DNA from: Candidatus Contendibacter sp.
GTDB lineage: Bacteria > Pseudomonadota > Gammaproteobacteria > Competibacterales > Competibacteraceae
Length of the DNA stretch: 64,000 nt
Assembly: GCA_029624765.1 (NCBI GenBank)
Contig: JARSSO010000059.1
Span: forward strand, 149,921 to 213,920
Direction of reading: 5' to 3'
In this document: positions 32,344-41,896 of the stretch, piece after piece
Layout of the letters: every line of letters begins with the position of its first letter
Numbering within the stretch: position 1 is the first letter of the stretch
The notes under the pieces: generated by a model
Told to the model about the DNA's origin: nothing
Database searches by the model: none
The model's input: the letters and a program-made list of their open reading frames with translations, nothing else
Translations under genes and position numbers: made by a program

Positions 32344-34458
32344 TTGTTCGTGGGCGGGTTCCGTCGTTTCATCCGGCCTTCCCGGCGGGTCGTCGGCGGG
32401 TTGGCGGCGCTGATCCCGGCGGCGGGCTTGCTGCTGGCGCTGGACGCGGCGTTGCCGCCACCGCTGGATCGCGCCCGCCAAGTCTCGACGCTGGCGCTGG
32501 ATCGTCAGGGCCGCATTCTGCGTGCGTTCGCCACGGCGCCGGGCGTCTGGCGGTTGCCGGCGCGGCCGGGGGACGTCGATCCGCTGTACCTGCGGATGTT
32601 GCGGGCTTACGAGGACCAGCGGTTCGATGCCCATCCCGGCGTGGATCCACTGGCGACGGCGCGGGCACTGGGGCAGTGGTTGCGCCATGGCCGGGTCGTG
32701 TCGGGCGCCTCGACCCTGACCATGCAGGCGGCCCGGTTGCTGGAGCCGCACGCGCGCGATCTGATCGGCAAGCTCGGCGAGATGCTGCGCGCCCTGCAAC
32801 TGGAACGGCGCCACCCCAAGGATGAAATTCTCGGCTTCTACCTGACGCTGGCGCCGTTCGGCGGCAATCTGGAAGGCGTTCGCGCGGGGGCGCTGGCCTG
32901 GTTCGGCAAGGAACCGGCCCGGCTGACGGCGGCGGAAGCGGCGCTGCTGGTGGTGTTGCCACAGGCGCCGTCGCGGTTGCGTCCGGACCGCTTTCCCGAC
33001 CGGGCGAAGGCGGCGCGCGACAAGGTGCTGACGCGCATGGGTCAGCTTGGCGTGCTGACCGGGCGGCAGGTCGAGGAAGCCCGGCAGGAACCGTTGCCGA
33101 TCCGCTTGCATCCCTTGCCCTTCCTGGCCCCTCATCTCGCCGACCGGCTGCGGACTTCCCGGCCCGGCGCGGCCCTGCACCCCACCTTCATCGACCGGGG
33201 TTTGCAGCAGACCCTGGAAACCCTGGCCCGCCAGCAGCAGTCCGTGCTGGAGCCGGAAAGCAGCCTGGCGATTCTGGTGATCACCCACCGCGACCGGCGG
33301 GTGCTGGCCTACGTCGGCGCCAGCGATTTCCGCGATCCGCGCCGCGCCGGGCAGGTGGACATGGTCCGCGCGGTGCGCTCGCCCGGTTCGACCCTGAAGC
33401 CGCTGGTCTACGGTCTCGGCTTCGACGATCTGCTGATCCATCCCGAAACCTTGATCGAGGATGTGCCGACCCGCTTCGGCGACTACAGCCCCAGCAATTT
33501 TCGCAATACCTATGCCGGGCAGTTGACGGTGCGCGAGGCCCTGCAACAATCGTTGAACGTTCCGGCGGTGGCGGTCTTGGAGCAGGTGGGGCCGGCGCGG
33601 CTGGCGGCGCGGCTGCGCGAGGTCGGCCTGCCCTTGCACTGGAGCGCCGCGGCCCATCCCCGGCCGGGGCTGCCGCTGGCGCTCGGTGGCGTCGGCACGA
33701 CCCTGGAGGAACTGGTGACTTTGTACGCCGGCTTCGCCAACGGCGGCCTGGTGGCGCCGCTGCGGTTCGGTCCCGCCGATCCCGAGGAACCCGGTCGTCG
33801 CCTGTTGACGGAAACGGCCTGCTGGTACCTGGAAGACATCCTCCGCCATGGACCGATCCCGCAAAACGCGGTGGGGCCGGCCAGCGTCGCCCGGCCGCGC
33901 GCCATCGCCCATAAGACCGGTACCTCCTACGGGTTCCGCGACGCCTGGGCCCTGGGTTTCGACCCCGACTACACGGTAGGCGTCTGGGTTGGCCGGCCGG
34001 ACGGCTCGCCCAGCCCGGGCCACTATGGCCGCAACACCGCCGCGCCGCTATTGTTTCGGGTGTTCGACCTGCTGCCGGAGCCGGCGTCTCGACCGGCCGC
34101 GCCGCCCCCGGGCGTCCTTCGGGTCGGCCGCGACCGGTTGCCGGAGCGGTTGCGCTACTTCCACACCCGACCAGCGGCGGAAACCCTCGATGCGCCGCCA
34201 CTGACTCTCACCTTTCCCGTGGCCGGCTCGACGGTGGAATTGCCCGAACGCGGCGGCGCTCTGGCCGAACTGCCGCTGGTGGCCAAGGGCGGGGTCAGAC
34301 CACTGCGCTGGCTGGTGAACGGTCGGCCGCTGGCGGCGGACCCGTGGCGGCGGGATGCGTTCTGGTCGCCGGATGGCGTCGGGCTGGTCCGGATCACCGT
34401 GCTGGATCAGTCCGGCCAAACCGCCAGCGCCGAGGCATGGATCAATCGGGGTGAGTGA
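32344..34458 (+). CDS. pbpC: penicillin-binding protein 1C
   Basis: A 704-residue bifunctional PBP, anchored by an N-terminal helix (about 15-35). GT51 transglycosylase: catalytic Glu in YEDQRFDAHPG (about 82-92) and GASTLTMQAARLL. Transpeptidase: SxxK in SPGSTLKP (about 347-354), SxN in QSLNVP (about 400), KTG in AHKTGTS (about 522-528). The last about 90 residues form the BiPBP_C domain typical of PbpC. The start is TTG at 32344 or GTG at 32350; neither is well supported. The alpha-2-macroglobulin gene that precedes pbpC in E. coli is absent. Confidence 0.92.
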   Translation: MFVGGFRRFIRPSRRVVGGLAALIPAAGLLLALDAALPPPLDRARQVSTLALDRQGRILRAFATAPGVWRLPARPGDVDPLYLRMLRAYEDQRFDAHPGVDPLATARALGQWLRHGRVVSGASTLTMQAARLLEPHARDLIGKLGEMLRALQLERRHPKDEILGFYLTLAPFGGNLEGVRAGALAWFGKEPARLTAAEAALLVVLPQAPSRLRPDRFPDRAKAARDKVLTRMGQLGVLTGRQVEEARQEPLPIRLHPLPFLAPHLADRLRTSRPGAALHPTFIDRGLQQTLETLARQQQSVLEPESSLAILVITHRDRRVLAYVGASDFRDPRRAGQVDMVRAVRSPGSTLKPLVYGLGFDDLLIHPETLIEDVPTRFGDYSPSNFRNTYAGQLTVREALQQSLNVPAVAVLEQVGPARLAARLREVGLPLHWSAAAHPRPGLPLALGGVGTTLEELVTLYAGFANGGLVAPLRFGPADPEEPGRRLLTETACWYLEDILRHGPIPQNAVGPASVARPRAIAHKTGTSYGFRDAWALGFDPDYTVGVWVGRPDGSPSPGHYGRNTAAPLLFRVFDLLPEPASRPAAPPPGVLRVGRDRLPERLRYFHTRPAAETLDAPPLTLTFPVAGSTVELPERGGALAELPLVAKGGVRPLRWLVNGRPLAADPWRRDAFWSPDGVGLVRITVLDQSGQTASAEAWINRGE

Positions 34459-34580
34459 AGGTCAAATCGTTTTTTTCAGCTTGGAAGCGGAAATTTCCAG
34501 ACCGGTGATTTTAACGCCCGCGCCGCGCGGGGAATCGCGGCGGGCTTCATGAAAAACGCGGGCAAGCTTCGTTGCCCGTG

Positions 34581-34586
34581 TATAAT
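34581..34586 (+). promoter_or_regulatory. -10 element upstream of yajC
   Basis: A perfect TATAAT 115 bp before the yajC start. No convincing -35 is seen at 17 bp, so the assignment is tentative. Confidence 0.4.
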
Positions 34587-34700
34587 GCCGCCCTTTGACA
34601 ATGATTCCCATCGCCCACCCCGCGCTGTCTTGACCGCTGAGAGCGGCGGCGCTTTTCCGCATGACGCCAAGGCGTGGCGAACAATCAACGAGGCACTTGC

Positions 34701-35051
34701 ATGGACAGTATTCTGAATTTCCTGATCCCGGCCGCCCTGGCCCAGGCTGAAGGCCCCCCCGGCGGCGCCCAGATGGGTTTGATGAACCTGCTGTTTCCCA
34801 TCGTCCTGATCGCGGCATTCTATTTCCTGCTGATTCGCCCACAGACCAAGCGCGCCAAGGAACACAAGCAGATGGTCGAAGGACTCAAGAAAGGCGACGA
34901 AATCGTAACCGGCGGTGGCGTGCTGGGCCGCGTCACCGATATCGGCGAAAATTTCATCCAGGTGGAAATCGCCGACGGTGTGCAGATCAAGGTTCAAAAA
35001 GCTTCCGTGGGATCGCTGATGCCCAAGGGCACCTACAAGGGCAATCTCTAA
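34701..35051 (+). CDS. yajC: preprotein translocase subunit YajC
   Basis: A 116-residue protein from ATG at 34701 (GAGG about 10 bases upstream). One transmembrane helix (about 28-48, MNLLFPIVLIAAFYFLLI) ending in the RPQTKR positive cluster, followed by the small cytoplasmic domain GDEIVTGGGVLGRVTDI. It associates with SecDF and the Sec translocon. It forms an operon with secD (46 bp downstream) and secF. The usual upstream tgt gene is not here. Confidence 0.95.
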   Translation: MDSILNFLIPAALAQAEGPPGGAQMGLMNLLFPIVLIAAFYFLLIRPQTKRAKEHKQMVEGLKKGDEIVTGGGVLGRVTDIGENFIQVEIADGVQIKVQKASVGSLMPKGTYKGNL

Positions 35052-35097
35052 TCCAGCGCCAGCGCGCCGCCCGGCGCCTGGCGGGAACCGCTGCGTC

Positions 35098-36969
35098 ATG
35101 TCCACTCCGTACACCCTCAATCAATATCCCTGGTGGAAGTACCTGCTGATCGGCCTGGTGATGCTTTGGGGCCTGATCTTCGCTTTGCCCAATCTGTTCG
35201 GCGAGGATCCCGCCGTGCAGATTTCCGGCGCGCGCGCCAACATCGCCATCGACGCGGCGTTCCAGAACCGGGTCGCCGCCCTGCTCGACGCCGACAAGCT
35301 GTCTCCCAAACGGTTGGAACTGGAGGGCGGCCGTCTGCTGATCCGCTTCCCCGACACCGAAGCGCAACTCAAGGCCGCCGACATCCTCAAGGACCGGTTG
35401 GGCCGCGACCACATCGTGGCCTTGAACCTGGCCTCATCGGCGCCGGGCTTCCTGCGGGCCATGGGCCTGAATCCGATGTATCTGGGCCTCGATCTGCGCG
35501 GCGGCGTGCATTTTCTGATGCAGGTCGACATGGACGCCACCCTCAAGCAGATCGAGGATAGCTACGTCGATGAGATTCGCGTCCAGTTGCGCGATGCGAA
35601 AGTGCAATATGCGTCGGTGGGCCGCGCCGCCGGCGGCGGCGTGCAGGTGGAATTCAAGGATGAAGCCGAACGCGACAAGGCCGCTCAGGCGCTGGCCAAG
35701 CAACTGCCGAACCTGCAACGGAGCGAACCCGATCCGTTGAGCCTGAAACTGACCCTTGGCGAGCGCGAGATCAAGGAAAAGCGTGACTTCGCCCTACAGC
35801 AGAACATCACGACCCTGCGCAACCGGGTCAACGAACTGGGCGTGGCCGAGCCGATCATCCAGCAGCAGGGCAGCGACCGCATCGTGGTGCAGCTCCCCGG
35901 CGTGCAAGACACCGCCCGCGCCAAGGAAATCCTCGGAGCCACCGCCACCCTGGAATTCCGCCTGGCGGACGAGGAGAACGACTGGAACCAGGCCGCTTCC
36001 ACTGGTCGCGCCCCAATTAATTCACGACTTTACAAGGACCGTAACGGCCGGCCGGTCCTGCTGCAAAAGCGGGTGATGCTGACCGGCGACTCCATCGTCG
36101 ACGCCGCCTCCGGCCTCGACCAGCAGAGCGGTGGGCCGGCGGTGTACGTGACCCTGGACGGCAAGGGCGCCAAGCGCATGGAAGACGCCACCAAGGACAA
36201 CATCGGCAAGCGCATGGGCGTGGTGTTCATCGAGAACAAGACCGAAACCAAGCGGGTGGACGGCGAGTTGAAGAAGACCGCCTACACCGTCGAGGAAGTG
36301 ATCAACGTCGCCACCATCCGCGACCGGTTGAGCCGGCGCTTCCAGATCACCGGTCTGGACAGCACCCGCGAGGCGCGCGATCTGGCGTTGCTGTTGCGGG
36401 CCGGGGCGCTGGCCAGTCCCATCGAGATCATCGAGGAGCGCACGGTCGGTCCGAGCGCCGGCAAGGAGAACATCGCTCAGGGCTTCCGCGCCGCGGTGAT
36501 CGCCCTGGTGGTCATCGCCGTCTTCATGACCTGGCGCTACAAGAACTTCGGCCTGATCGCCACCGCCGCGCTGGCCGCGAACGTGGTGCTGATCATCGCT
36601 GCCCTGTCCATGCTGCAAGCGACGCTCACCCTGCCTGGCATCGCCGGCATCGTATTGACCATGGGCATGGCGGTGGACGCCAACGTGCTGATCTACGAGC
36701 GCATCCGCGAAGAGCTGCGCAACGGCAACACTCCGCAGGCGGCGATTCACGCCGGCTTCGACCGGGCCTTCGACACCATCCTCGACTCCAACCTGACCAC
36801 TCTGATCGCGGCGATCATGCTGTTCGGCTTCGGCACCGGCCCGATCAAGGGCTTCGCGGTGACGCTCAGCATCGGCATCCTGACCTCGATGTTCACGGCG
36901 GTCACCGGCTCGCGGGCGCTGGTCAATCTCATCTACGGCGGCCGCAAGCTGCAAAAACTGACCGTCTGA
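35098..36969 (+). CDS. secD: protein translocase subunit SecD
   Basis: A 623-residue membrane protein. One N-terminal helix (about 14-32), a large periplasmic P1 domain with the LGLDLRGGVHFLMQVD segment (about 127-142), and five C-terminal RND-type helices (about 455-610) including GMAVDANVLIYERIREEL. SecDF uses the proton gradient to pull translocating proteins into the periplasm. Operon with yajC and secF. Confidence 0.96.
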   Translation: MSTPYTLNQYPWWKYLLIGLVMLWGLIFALPNLFGEDPAVQISGARANIAIDAAFQNRVAALLDADKLSPKRLELEGGRLLIRFPDTEAQLKAADILKDRLGRDHIVALNLASSAPGFLRAMGLNPMYLGLDLRGGVHFLMQVDMDATLKQIEDSYVDEIRVQLRDAKVQYASVGRAAGGGVQVEFKDEAERDKAAQALAKQLPNLQRSEPDPLSLKLTLGEREIKEKRDFALQQNITTLRNRVNELGVAEPIIQQQGSDRIVVQLPGVQDTARAKEILGATATLEFRLADEENDWNQAASTGRAPINSRLYKDRNGRPVLLQKRVMLTGDSIVDAASGLDQQSGGPAVYVTLDGKGAKRMEDATKDNIGKRMGVVFIENKTETKRVDGELKKTAYTVEEVINVATIRDRLSRRFQITGLDSTREARDLALLLRAGALASPIEIIEERTVGPSAGKENIAQGFRAAVIALVVIAVFMTWRYKNFGLIATAALAANVVLIIAALSMLQATLTLPGIAGIVLTMGMAVDANVLIYERIREELRNGNTPQAAIHAGFDRAFDTILDSNLTTLIAAIMLFGFGTGPIKGFAVTLSIGILTSMFTAVTGSRALVNLIYGGRKLQKLTV

Positions 36970-36987
36970 ACGGAACGGGATACGGTT

Positions 36988-37929
36988 ATGGGACGATTCA
37001 GTCTCTACAACACCAACATCGATTTTCTGCGCTGGCGCAAGCTGGCGATGGCCTGGTCGATCATCGTGCTGCTGATTGCAGTCGGCTCGCTGCTGGTCCG
37101 AGGCATGGACTTGGGGCTGGACTTCACCGGCGGCACGGTGATCGAAGTGCAATATCCGCAGCCGGTGGAAATTCCCAAGGTCCGCGAGACCCTGGCCAAG
37201 GTCGGCTTCGGCGACGCCCAGACTCAGCATTTCGGCACCTCGCGCGACGTGCTGATCCGCATCCCCCCTCGTCACGGTCAGGGTAACGCCGCCACGTTGA
37301 GCAACGACGTGTTGCACGCCCTGCAAGCTGCCGAGGGCGGGGCTGGGGCCATGTTGGCGCGGGCGGAGTTCGTCGGCCCCCAGGTGGGCCAGGAACTGGT
37401 CGAACAGGGCGGACTGGCGGCCCTGGGCGCGCTGGCGGGTATCCTGATCTACGTGATGTTTCGCTTCGAATGGCGACTGGCGCTTGGCACCATCGCCGCC
37501 ACCGTCCACGACGTGATCTTCACCGTCGGCTGGTTTTCGCTGTTCCAGATCGAGTTCGATCTGACGGTGCTGGCGGCGGTGCTGGCGGTGATCGGCTACT
37601 CGGTCAACGATACCGTGGTGGTGCTGGACCGCATCCGTGAGAATTTCCGCAAGCGGCGCAAGGGCACCGCCATGGAAATCATGAATCTGTCGATCAACGA
37701 AACGCTCTCGCGCACCATCATGACCAGTTTCGTCACCCTGCTGTCGGTCATCGTGATGTATTTCTTTGGCGGTGTCGTGATGCGAGGTTTCTCGATCGCC
37801 ATGATCGTCGGCATCGTGGTGGGCACCTACTCGTCCATCTACATCGCCAGCGCCAGCGCCCTGTATCTGGGCGTCAGCCGCGAGGATCTGCTGCCCCGCG
37901 CGCGGGAGGCGGTGGACGACCGCCCCTGA
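36988..37929 (+). CDS. secF: protein translocase subunit SecF
   Basis: A 313-residue partner of SecD: N-terminal helix, GLDFTGGTVIEVQYP periplasmic head segment, then five helices with GYSVNDTVVVLDRIRENF (about 201-218), the SecF version of the proton-relay helix. Starts 18 bp after secD with no internal promoter visible. Confidence 0.96.
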   Translation: MGRFSLYNTNIDFLRWRKLAMAWSIIVLLIAVGSLLVRGMDLGLDFTGGTVIEVQYPQPVEIPKVRETLAKVGFGDAQTQHFGTSRDVLIRIPPRHGQGNAATLSNDVLHALQAAEGGAGAMLARAEFVGPQVGQELVEQGGLAALGALAGILIYVMFRFEWRLALGTIAATVHDVIFTVGWFSLFQIEFDLTVLAAVLAVIGYSVNDTVVVLDRIRENFRKRRKGTAMEIMNLSINETLSRTIMTSFVTLLSVIVMYFFGGVVMRGFSIAMIVGIVVGTYSSIYIASASALYLGVSREDLLPRAREAVDDRP

Positions 37930-38271
37930 ATCGAACTGGGAGAGAGATCGAGTTCTCCACGCTGGCCTCGGGCACGGGTCCGGTCGAGAACCCGTCGCGA
38001 CACGGCCAGGCATGATCGTTGCGGGGAGCCGCGCGATTGGGGTTCTTTTCGCGACATGGTTCCCCGGAGGGATTTGGCTTAGAGTATTCTTAACCGTGGA
38101 TTGGATGGGTCTCGCGCGCCTGACTCGCGCATCCCGCGCCGATGGCCCGACGAGCTTGGCCATGGTCTCCGCATGATCCGTCGGAGACCGCCGCCGATCG
38201 AAGACAGTCGCGCGGTCTGAAACCGCGACGCATCGCTTGGAACAACGCATCTCATGCCGTAGGAGGCCTGC
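37930..38271 (+). other. 342-bp gap upstream of the receiver-domain gene
   Basis: No gene is supported on either strand. A perfect 8-bp inverted repeat GGTCTCCG / CGGAGACC (38164-38171, 38182-38189) with a 10-base loop lies about 80 bp before the next start and could be a leader hairpin or operator. AGGAGG at 38262-38267 is a strong ribosome binding site for the gene that follows. No clear terminator follows secF. Confidence 0.5.
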
Positions 38272-39441
38272 ATGAATATCAAAAAGGCGCTGGTGGTGGA
38301 CGATTCCAAGGTAGCCCATGCAACCTTGCGCAAGCTGTTGCTCGACCGCGGCGTCGAGGTCGATTGGGTCGGATCGGGTGAGGATTGCATCAAATACCTG
38401 GACACCAAGAAACCCGACATTATCTTCATGGATGTCATGATGCCTGGGATGGACGGTTTCGAAACCAGCCGAACCGTCACCAGCCAGAAGCTTCAGGGTT
38501 CGCCGCCCATCGTCATGTGTTCCGCCAACGCCACCGACGAGGACAAGCGAGACGCCAAGGATAGCGGCGCGGTCGGCTTTCTGTCCAAACCCTACACGCG
38601 GGAACAGCTTGACGAAGTGTTGCGCATGGTCAGCGAGGGTATCGCGGTCATTCCCGCGGAAGCGCCCGCCGCGCCGCCGGCGCCGGTGAAGCCAACCGTG
38701 GTCGAAAAAGCGCCGCCACCGGCTCCGGTCGCTCCGCCCGCTCCGCCCCCCACCGCGGCTCCGATCGTCGCCCCAGTCGCCGAGGTTTCCACCGGGGCGG
38801 TGGAGCAAATCGCCGAACGCGCCGCCTGGGCGGCCGCCGAAAAGGTGTCTCGCGACCTCATCCAGGAATTGGTGCCCAACCTGACGCGGGAGGTCGCCCT
38901 GCAAACCGCGCGCGGCGTAGCCGAGGATTTGGGCCGGCGGGCGGCGCACGCAGCGGTGCGGGCCGCGCAGGAAGCCGCCAAGCAGGTCGCCACCGAAATC
39001 GCTCGCGGCACCGCCGAGAAGACCGCGCGCACCGCCGCGCAGGAAAGCGCCCGGGCCGTGGCCGAGCAGGCCGCTCGCGAAGTTAGCGAGGGGGTTTCCC
39101 AGCGCAACGTCGCCCGTGGTCTGGAAATCAATCGGGACGAGTTGCTCAAGCAGATCGACGAGCAGGTCGGCAACAAGACGCGGGAAACGCTGGGCATGAT
39201 CACCGGGACCCCGGAGTTCAGGCAGCAAATCATCCAGGTAGTCCGCTCCGGAATCCAGCCCGTGATCGAGACCATCGCTCGGGAAACCGCCGAGCGCACC
39301 GTGCAGCAGACCTCGGCTAATCTGACGGCCCAGGGAGGTGGATCGGCGGCCTCGCGCGCCACTTTGGCGCTGGTCCTGGCGCTCGTCGCCATCCTGGGGT
39401 CGGCCACCGCGCTGCTGGGCTACGTCCTCAAGCTGTTCTGA
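38272..39441 (+). CDS. response-regulator receiver fused to Ala-rich helical region and C-terminal membrane anchor
   Basis: A 389-residue protein. Residues 1-125 form a complete receiver domain: acidic pair D10/D11, phospho-acceptor D54 in FMDVMMPGMDG, and the Lys in FLSKPYT (near 108). Residues about 130-170 are Pro/Ala-rich. Residues about 175-355 are an Ala/Glu/Arg-rich amphipathic helical stretch with repeated A-x-x-x-A-x-R patterns like apolipoprotein or phasin-type coils. Residues about 365-388 are one hydrophobic helix ending KLF, a tail anchor. No DNA-binding or enzymatic output domain is present. AGGAGG precedes the start and a strong terminator follows, so it is monocistronic. No histidine kinase is nearby. 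Function unknown. Confidence 0.85.
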   Translation: MNIKKALVVDDSKVAHATLRKLLLDRGVEVDWVGSGEDCIKYLDTKKPDIIFMDVMMPGMDGFETSRTVTSQKLQGSPPIVMCSANATDEDKRDAKDSGAVGFLSKPYTREQLDEVLRMVSEGIAVIPAEAPAAPPAPVKPTVVEKAPPPAPVAPPAPPPTAAPIVAPVAEVSTGAVEQIAERAAWAAAEKVSRDLIQELVPNLTREVALQTARGVAEDLGRRAAHAAVRAAQEAAKQVATEIARGTAEKTARTAAQESARAVAEQAAREVSEGVSQRNVARGLEINRDELLKQIDEQVGNKTRETLGMITGTPEFRQQIIQVVRSGIQPVIETIARETAERTVQQTSANLTAQGGGSAASRATLALVLALVAILGSATALLGYVLKLF

Positions 39442-39454
39442 CAGTCCATCCCGG

Positions 39455-39486
39455 CCGCTGGCGGTGCCGTCGCCAGCGGTTTTTTC
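39455..39486 (+). terminator. rho-independent terminator after the receiver protein
   Basis: Stem CCGCTGGCG / CGCCAGCGG with a 7-base loop, followed by a run of seven T. It lies 14 bp after the stop. Confidence 0.9.
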
Positions 39487-39514
39487 ACCCGCCCAACCGG
39501 CCCGCGCGCGGCGC

Positions 39515-40450
39515 TCATCCCTCCACGATCGGAGACGATTGTTCCACCGTTCCCCGCCGGACACCCGTCAGCAACACCCAGTCTTCCCGATGCCGGTCGG
39601 GGCTGAAGGTAAAATCGCGGTTGAAGGCGGTCCGCACCATGTCGGCGTGCGATTCGAGAATACCGGACAGTACCAGCGAGCCGCCGGGCTTGACCCACTG
39701 GCCGAACGCCGGGGCCAGTCGCACCAGCACCCCGGCCAGGATGTTGGCCAGCAGGATATCCACGCCCAGCGCCTCCGGCAGTCCGGTGGGGCTGGTCAAT
39801 TCGATGCGGTCCTCGACCTCGTTTTCGGCGGCGTTGTCGTCGCTGGCCAGCAACGCCTGGGGATCGATATCCACTGCCCAGACCCGGCGCGCGCCCAGCC
39901 TGGCGGCGGCGATGGCCAGGATTCCGGAACCACACCCATAATCCAGCACGGTTTTTTCCGCCAAGTCCGCCCCGTCCAGCCATTCCAGGCAAAGCGCGGT
40001 CGTGGGATGGGTGCCGGTGCCGAAGGCCAGTCCGGGGTCCAACCGGACGTTGACCGCCCGCGGATCGGGGGACGTCTGGCCGGTCGGGCAAATCCATAGC
40101 CGCTGGCCAAACCGCATCGGGTGGAAATGGTCCATCCAGACGCGCGCCCAGTCCCGCTCCTCCAGCGCGGTCAGCCGGCATTCCGGCAGAGGAGAGGCGT
40201 GCAGGAAGCGGCGCAGTTGGCCCTTGACCACCTCAATATCGGTTTGGGCGTCGAACAGGCCGGTGACGCGGGTATGCGCCCACAACGGAGTCTGGCCCGG
40301 CGCCGGCTCCAGCACCGGCGCGTTGCCGGCGTCCTCCAGCGTCACCGCCAGCGCGCCGGCTTGCAGCAGGGCGTCTTCCAGTTGCTCGGGGGCATGGTCG
40401 ATGGCTTCGAGGGTCAGTTGCAGCCAGGGGGCGGTGATGGGATCGCTCAT
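39515..40450 (-). CDS. prmA: ribosomal protein L11 methyltransferase
   Basis: A 311-residue protein from MSDPITAPWLQLTL (an upstream GTG at 40474 is possible). N-terminal substrate-recognition domain, then the PrmA-specific LDPGLAFGTGTHPTTALCLEWL and SAM motif VLDYGCGSGILAIAAARLGA (about 175-194), followed by DILLANILAGVL (NxxA/N-I-L methyltransferase motif). It trimethylates L11. Order accB-accC-prmA is standard in Gammaproteobacteria. Confidence 0.95.
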   Translation of the reverse strand: MSDPITAPWLQLTLEAIDHAPEQLEDALLQAGALAVTLEDAGNAPVLEPAPGQTPLWAHTRVTGLFDAQTDIEVVKGQLRRFLHASPLPECRLTALEERDWARVWMDHFHPMRFGQRLWICPTGQTSPDPRAVNVRLDPGLAFGTGTHPTTALCLEWLDGADLAEKTVLDYGCGSGILAIAAARLGARRVWAVDIDPQALLASDDNAAENEVEDRIELTSPTGLPEALGVDILLANILAGVLVRLAPAFGQWVKPGGSLVLSGILESHADMVRTAFNRDFTFSPDRHREDWVLLTGVRRGTVEQSSPIVEG

Positions 40451-40542
40451 GGGGGAGTTGTCCACGGAAGGCACGGAAAACCTTGAAGGCGTGAAAAGCG
40501 CCTCTGTTTCTGAACCGCCGCGCTCCAGCCGCGCGGAACCGG

Positions 40543-41889
40543 TCAGTGGGCTTCGAGCAACTGCCGTTCCAGATAGTGAATGTCGGTGCCGCCGGCGATG
40601 AAGCGGGCGTCGCCGAGGATGCGTCGATGCAGGGGAGCGTTGGTCTTGATCCCTTCGATCACCAGTTCAGCCAGGGCGTTGCGCATTCGGGCGATGGCGG
40701 CGGCGCGGGTTTCGCCATGGGCGATCAACTTGCCCACCATTGAATCATAGTTCGGCGGCACCCGGTAACCGTTGTAGAGATGGGAATCGACCCGAATGCC
40801 CGGCCCGCCCGGCGGATGGTATTGGGTGACCGTGCCCGGCGAGGGCGCGAACGTGTCCGGGTTCTCCGCGTTCAGCCGGCATTCGAGGGCATGACCTTGA
40901 ATGCGGATCTGGTCCTGATGGTAGCCGAGCGGTTCGCCGGCGGCGATCCGCAACTGCTCCTTGACGATGTCCACGCCAGTGATCAGCTCGGTGACCGGAT
41001 GTTCGACCTGGACCCGGGTGTTCATTTCGATGAAGTAGAACTGGCCATCCTGATACAGGAATTCGAAAGTGCCCGCGCCGCGATAGCCGATGCGCTGGCA
41101 AGCCTCGACGCAAAGCTGACCGATGCGGCGGCGCTGGTCGGCGCTGATGCCGGGCGCCGGAGCTTCCTCGATCACCTTCTGGTGGCGGCGTTGCATCGAA
41201 CAGTCGCGCTCACCCAGGTGGATGGCGTGACCGTGGGTGTCGGCCAGCACCTGGATTTCCACATGACGGGGATGGTCCAGGTATTTCTCCATGTATACGG
41301 TTGGATTGCCGAAGGCCGCGTTGGCCTCGCTGCGGGTCAAATCGAGGGTGGTCAGCAACGCGGCCTCGCCGTGGACCACTCGCATCCCGCGCCCGCCACC
41401 GCCGCCGGCCGCCTTGATGATGATCGGGTAGCCGATGTCGCGGGCGATCCGCAGGGTTTCCTGACCGTCGTCGCCCAGTGGCCCGTCGGAACCCGGCACG
41501 CAGGGCACGCCGGCCTCCTTCATCGCCCGGATCGCCGAAACCTTGTCGCCCATCAGCCGGATGGTGTCCGGGCGGGGGCCGATGAAGATGAAACCGCTTT
41601 GCTCGACCCGCTCGGCGAAATCGGCGTTTTCCGACAGGAAGCCGTAGCCGGGATGGATCGCCACCGCGTCGGTCACCTCGGCGGCGCTAATGATCGCTGG
41701 CATGTTCAGATAGCTGTCGGCGGCGGGAGGTGGACCGATGCAGACGGTTTCGTCGGCCAGGCGCACGTGTTTGAGTTCGCGATCCACCGTGGAATGGACA
41801 GCGACGGTCCGGATTCCCAGTTCCCGGCAGGCGCGCAGGATGCGCAGGGCGATTTCGCCGCGGTTGGCGATGACGATTTTTTCGAGCAT
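40543..41889 (-). CDS. accC: acetyl-CoA carboxylase biotin carboxylase subunit
   Basis: A 448-residue ATP-grasp enzyme: N-terminal IVIANRGEIALRILRAC, ATP-binding glycine loop AAGGGGGRGMRVV (about 162-174), EKYLDHPRHVEIQVL, ERDCSMQRRHQKVIEE and the catalytic region NTRVQVEHPVTE (about 290-301). It carboxylates the biotin of AccB. Seven bases after accB. Confidence 0.97.
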   Translation of the reverse strand: MLEKIVIANRGEIALRILRACRELGIRTVAVHSTVDRELKHVRLADETVCIGPPPAADSYLNMPAIISAAEVTDAVAIHPGYGFLSENADFAERVEQSGFIFIGPRPDTIRLMGDKVSAIRAMKEAGVPCVPGSDGPLGDDGQETLRIARDIGYPIIIKAAGGGGGRGMRVVHGEAALLTTLDLTRSEANAAFGNPTVYMEKYLDHPRHVEIQVLADTHGHAIHLGERDCSMQRRHQKVIEEAPAPGISADQRRRIGQLCVEACQRIGYRGAGTFEFLYQDGQFYFIEMNTRVQVEHPVTELITGVDIVKEQLRIAAGEPLGYHQDQIRIQGHALECRLNAENPDTFAPSPGTVTQYHPPGGPGIRVDSHLYNGYRVPPNYDSMVGKLIAHGETRAAAIARMRNALAELVIEGIKTNAPLHRRILGDARFIAGGTDIHYLERQLLEAH

Positions 41890-41896
41890 GGCGCGA

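Noticed and set aside
32197..34023. A 608-codon minus-strand open frame over pbpC
   Set aside because: pbpC carries all catalytic motifs on the plus strand; the antisense product is low complexity.
37970..38000. Terminator after secF (ACGGGT...ACCCGT)
   Set aside because: The 6-bp stem has a long loop and is not followed by a T-run.
36022..39564. A 1180-codon minus-strand open frame across secD, secF and the receiver gene
   Set aside because: It is a shadow of three clear plus-strand genes in GC-rich DNA; the product is His/Gln/Arg-rich low-complexity sequence with no family resemblance.
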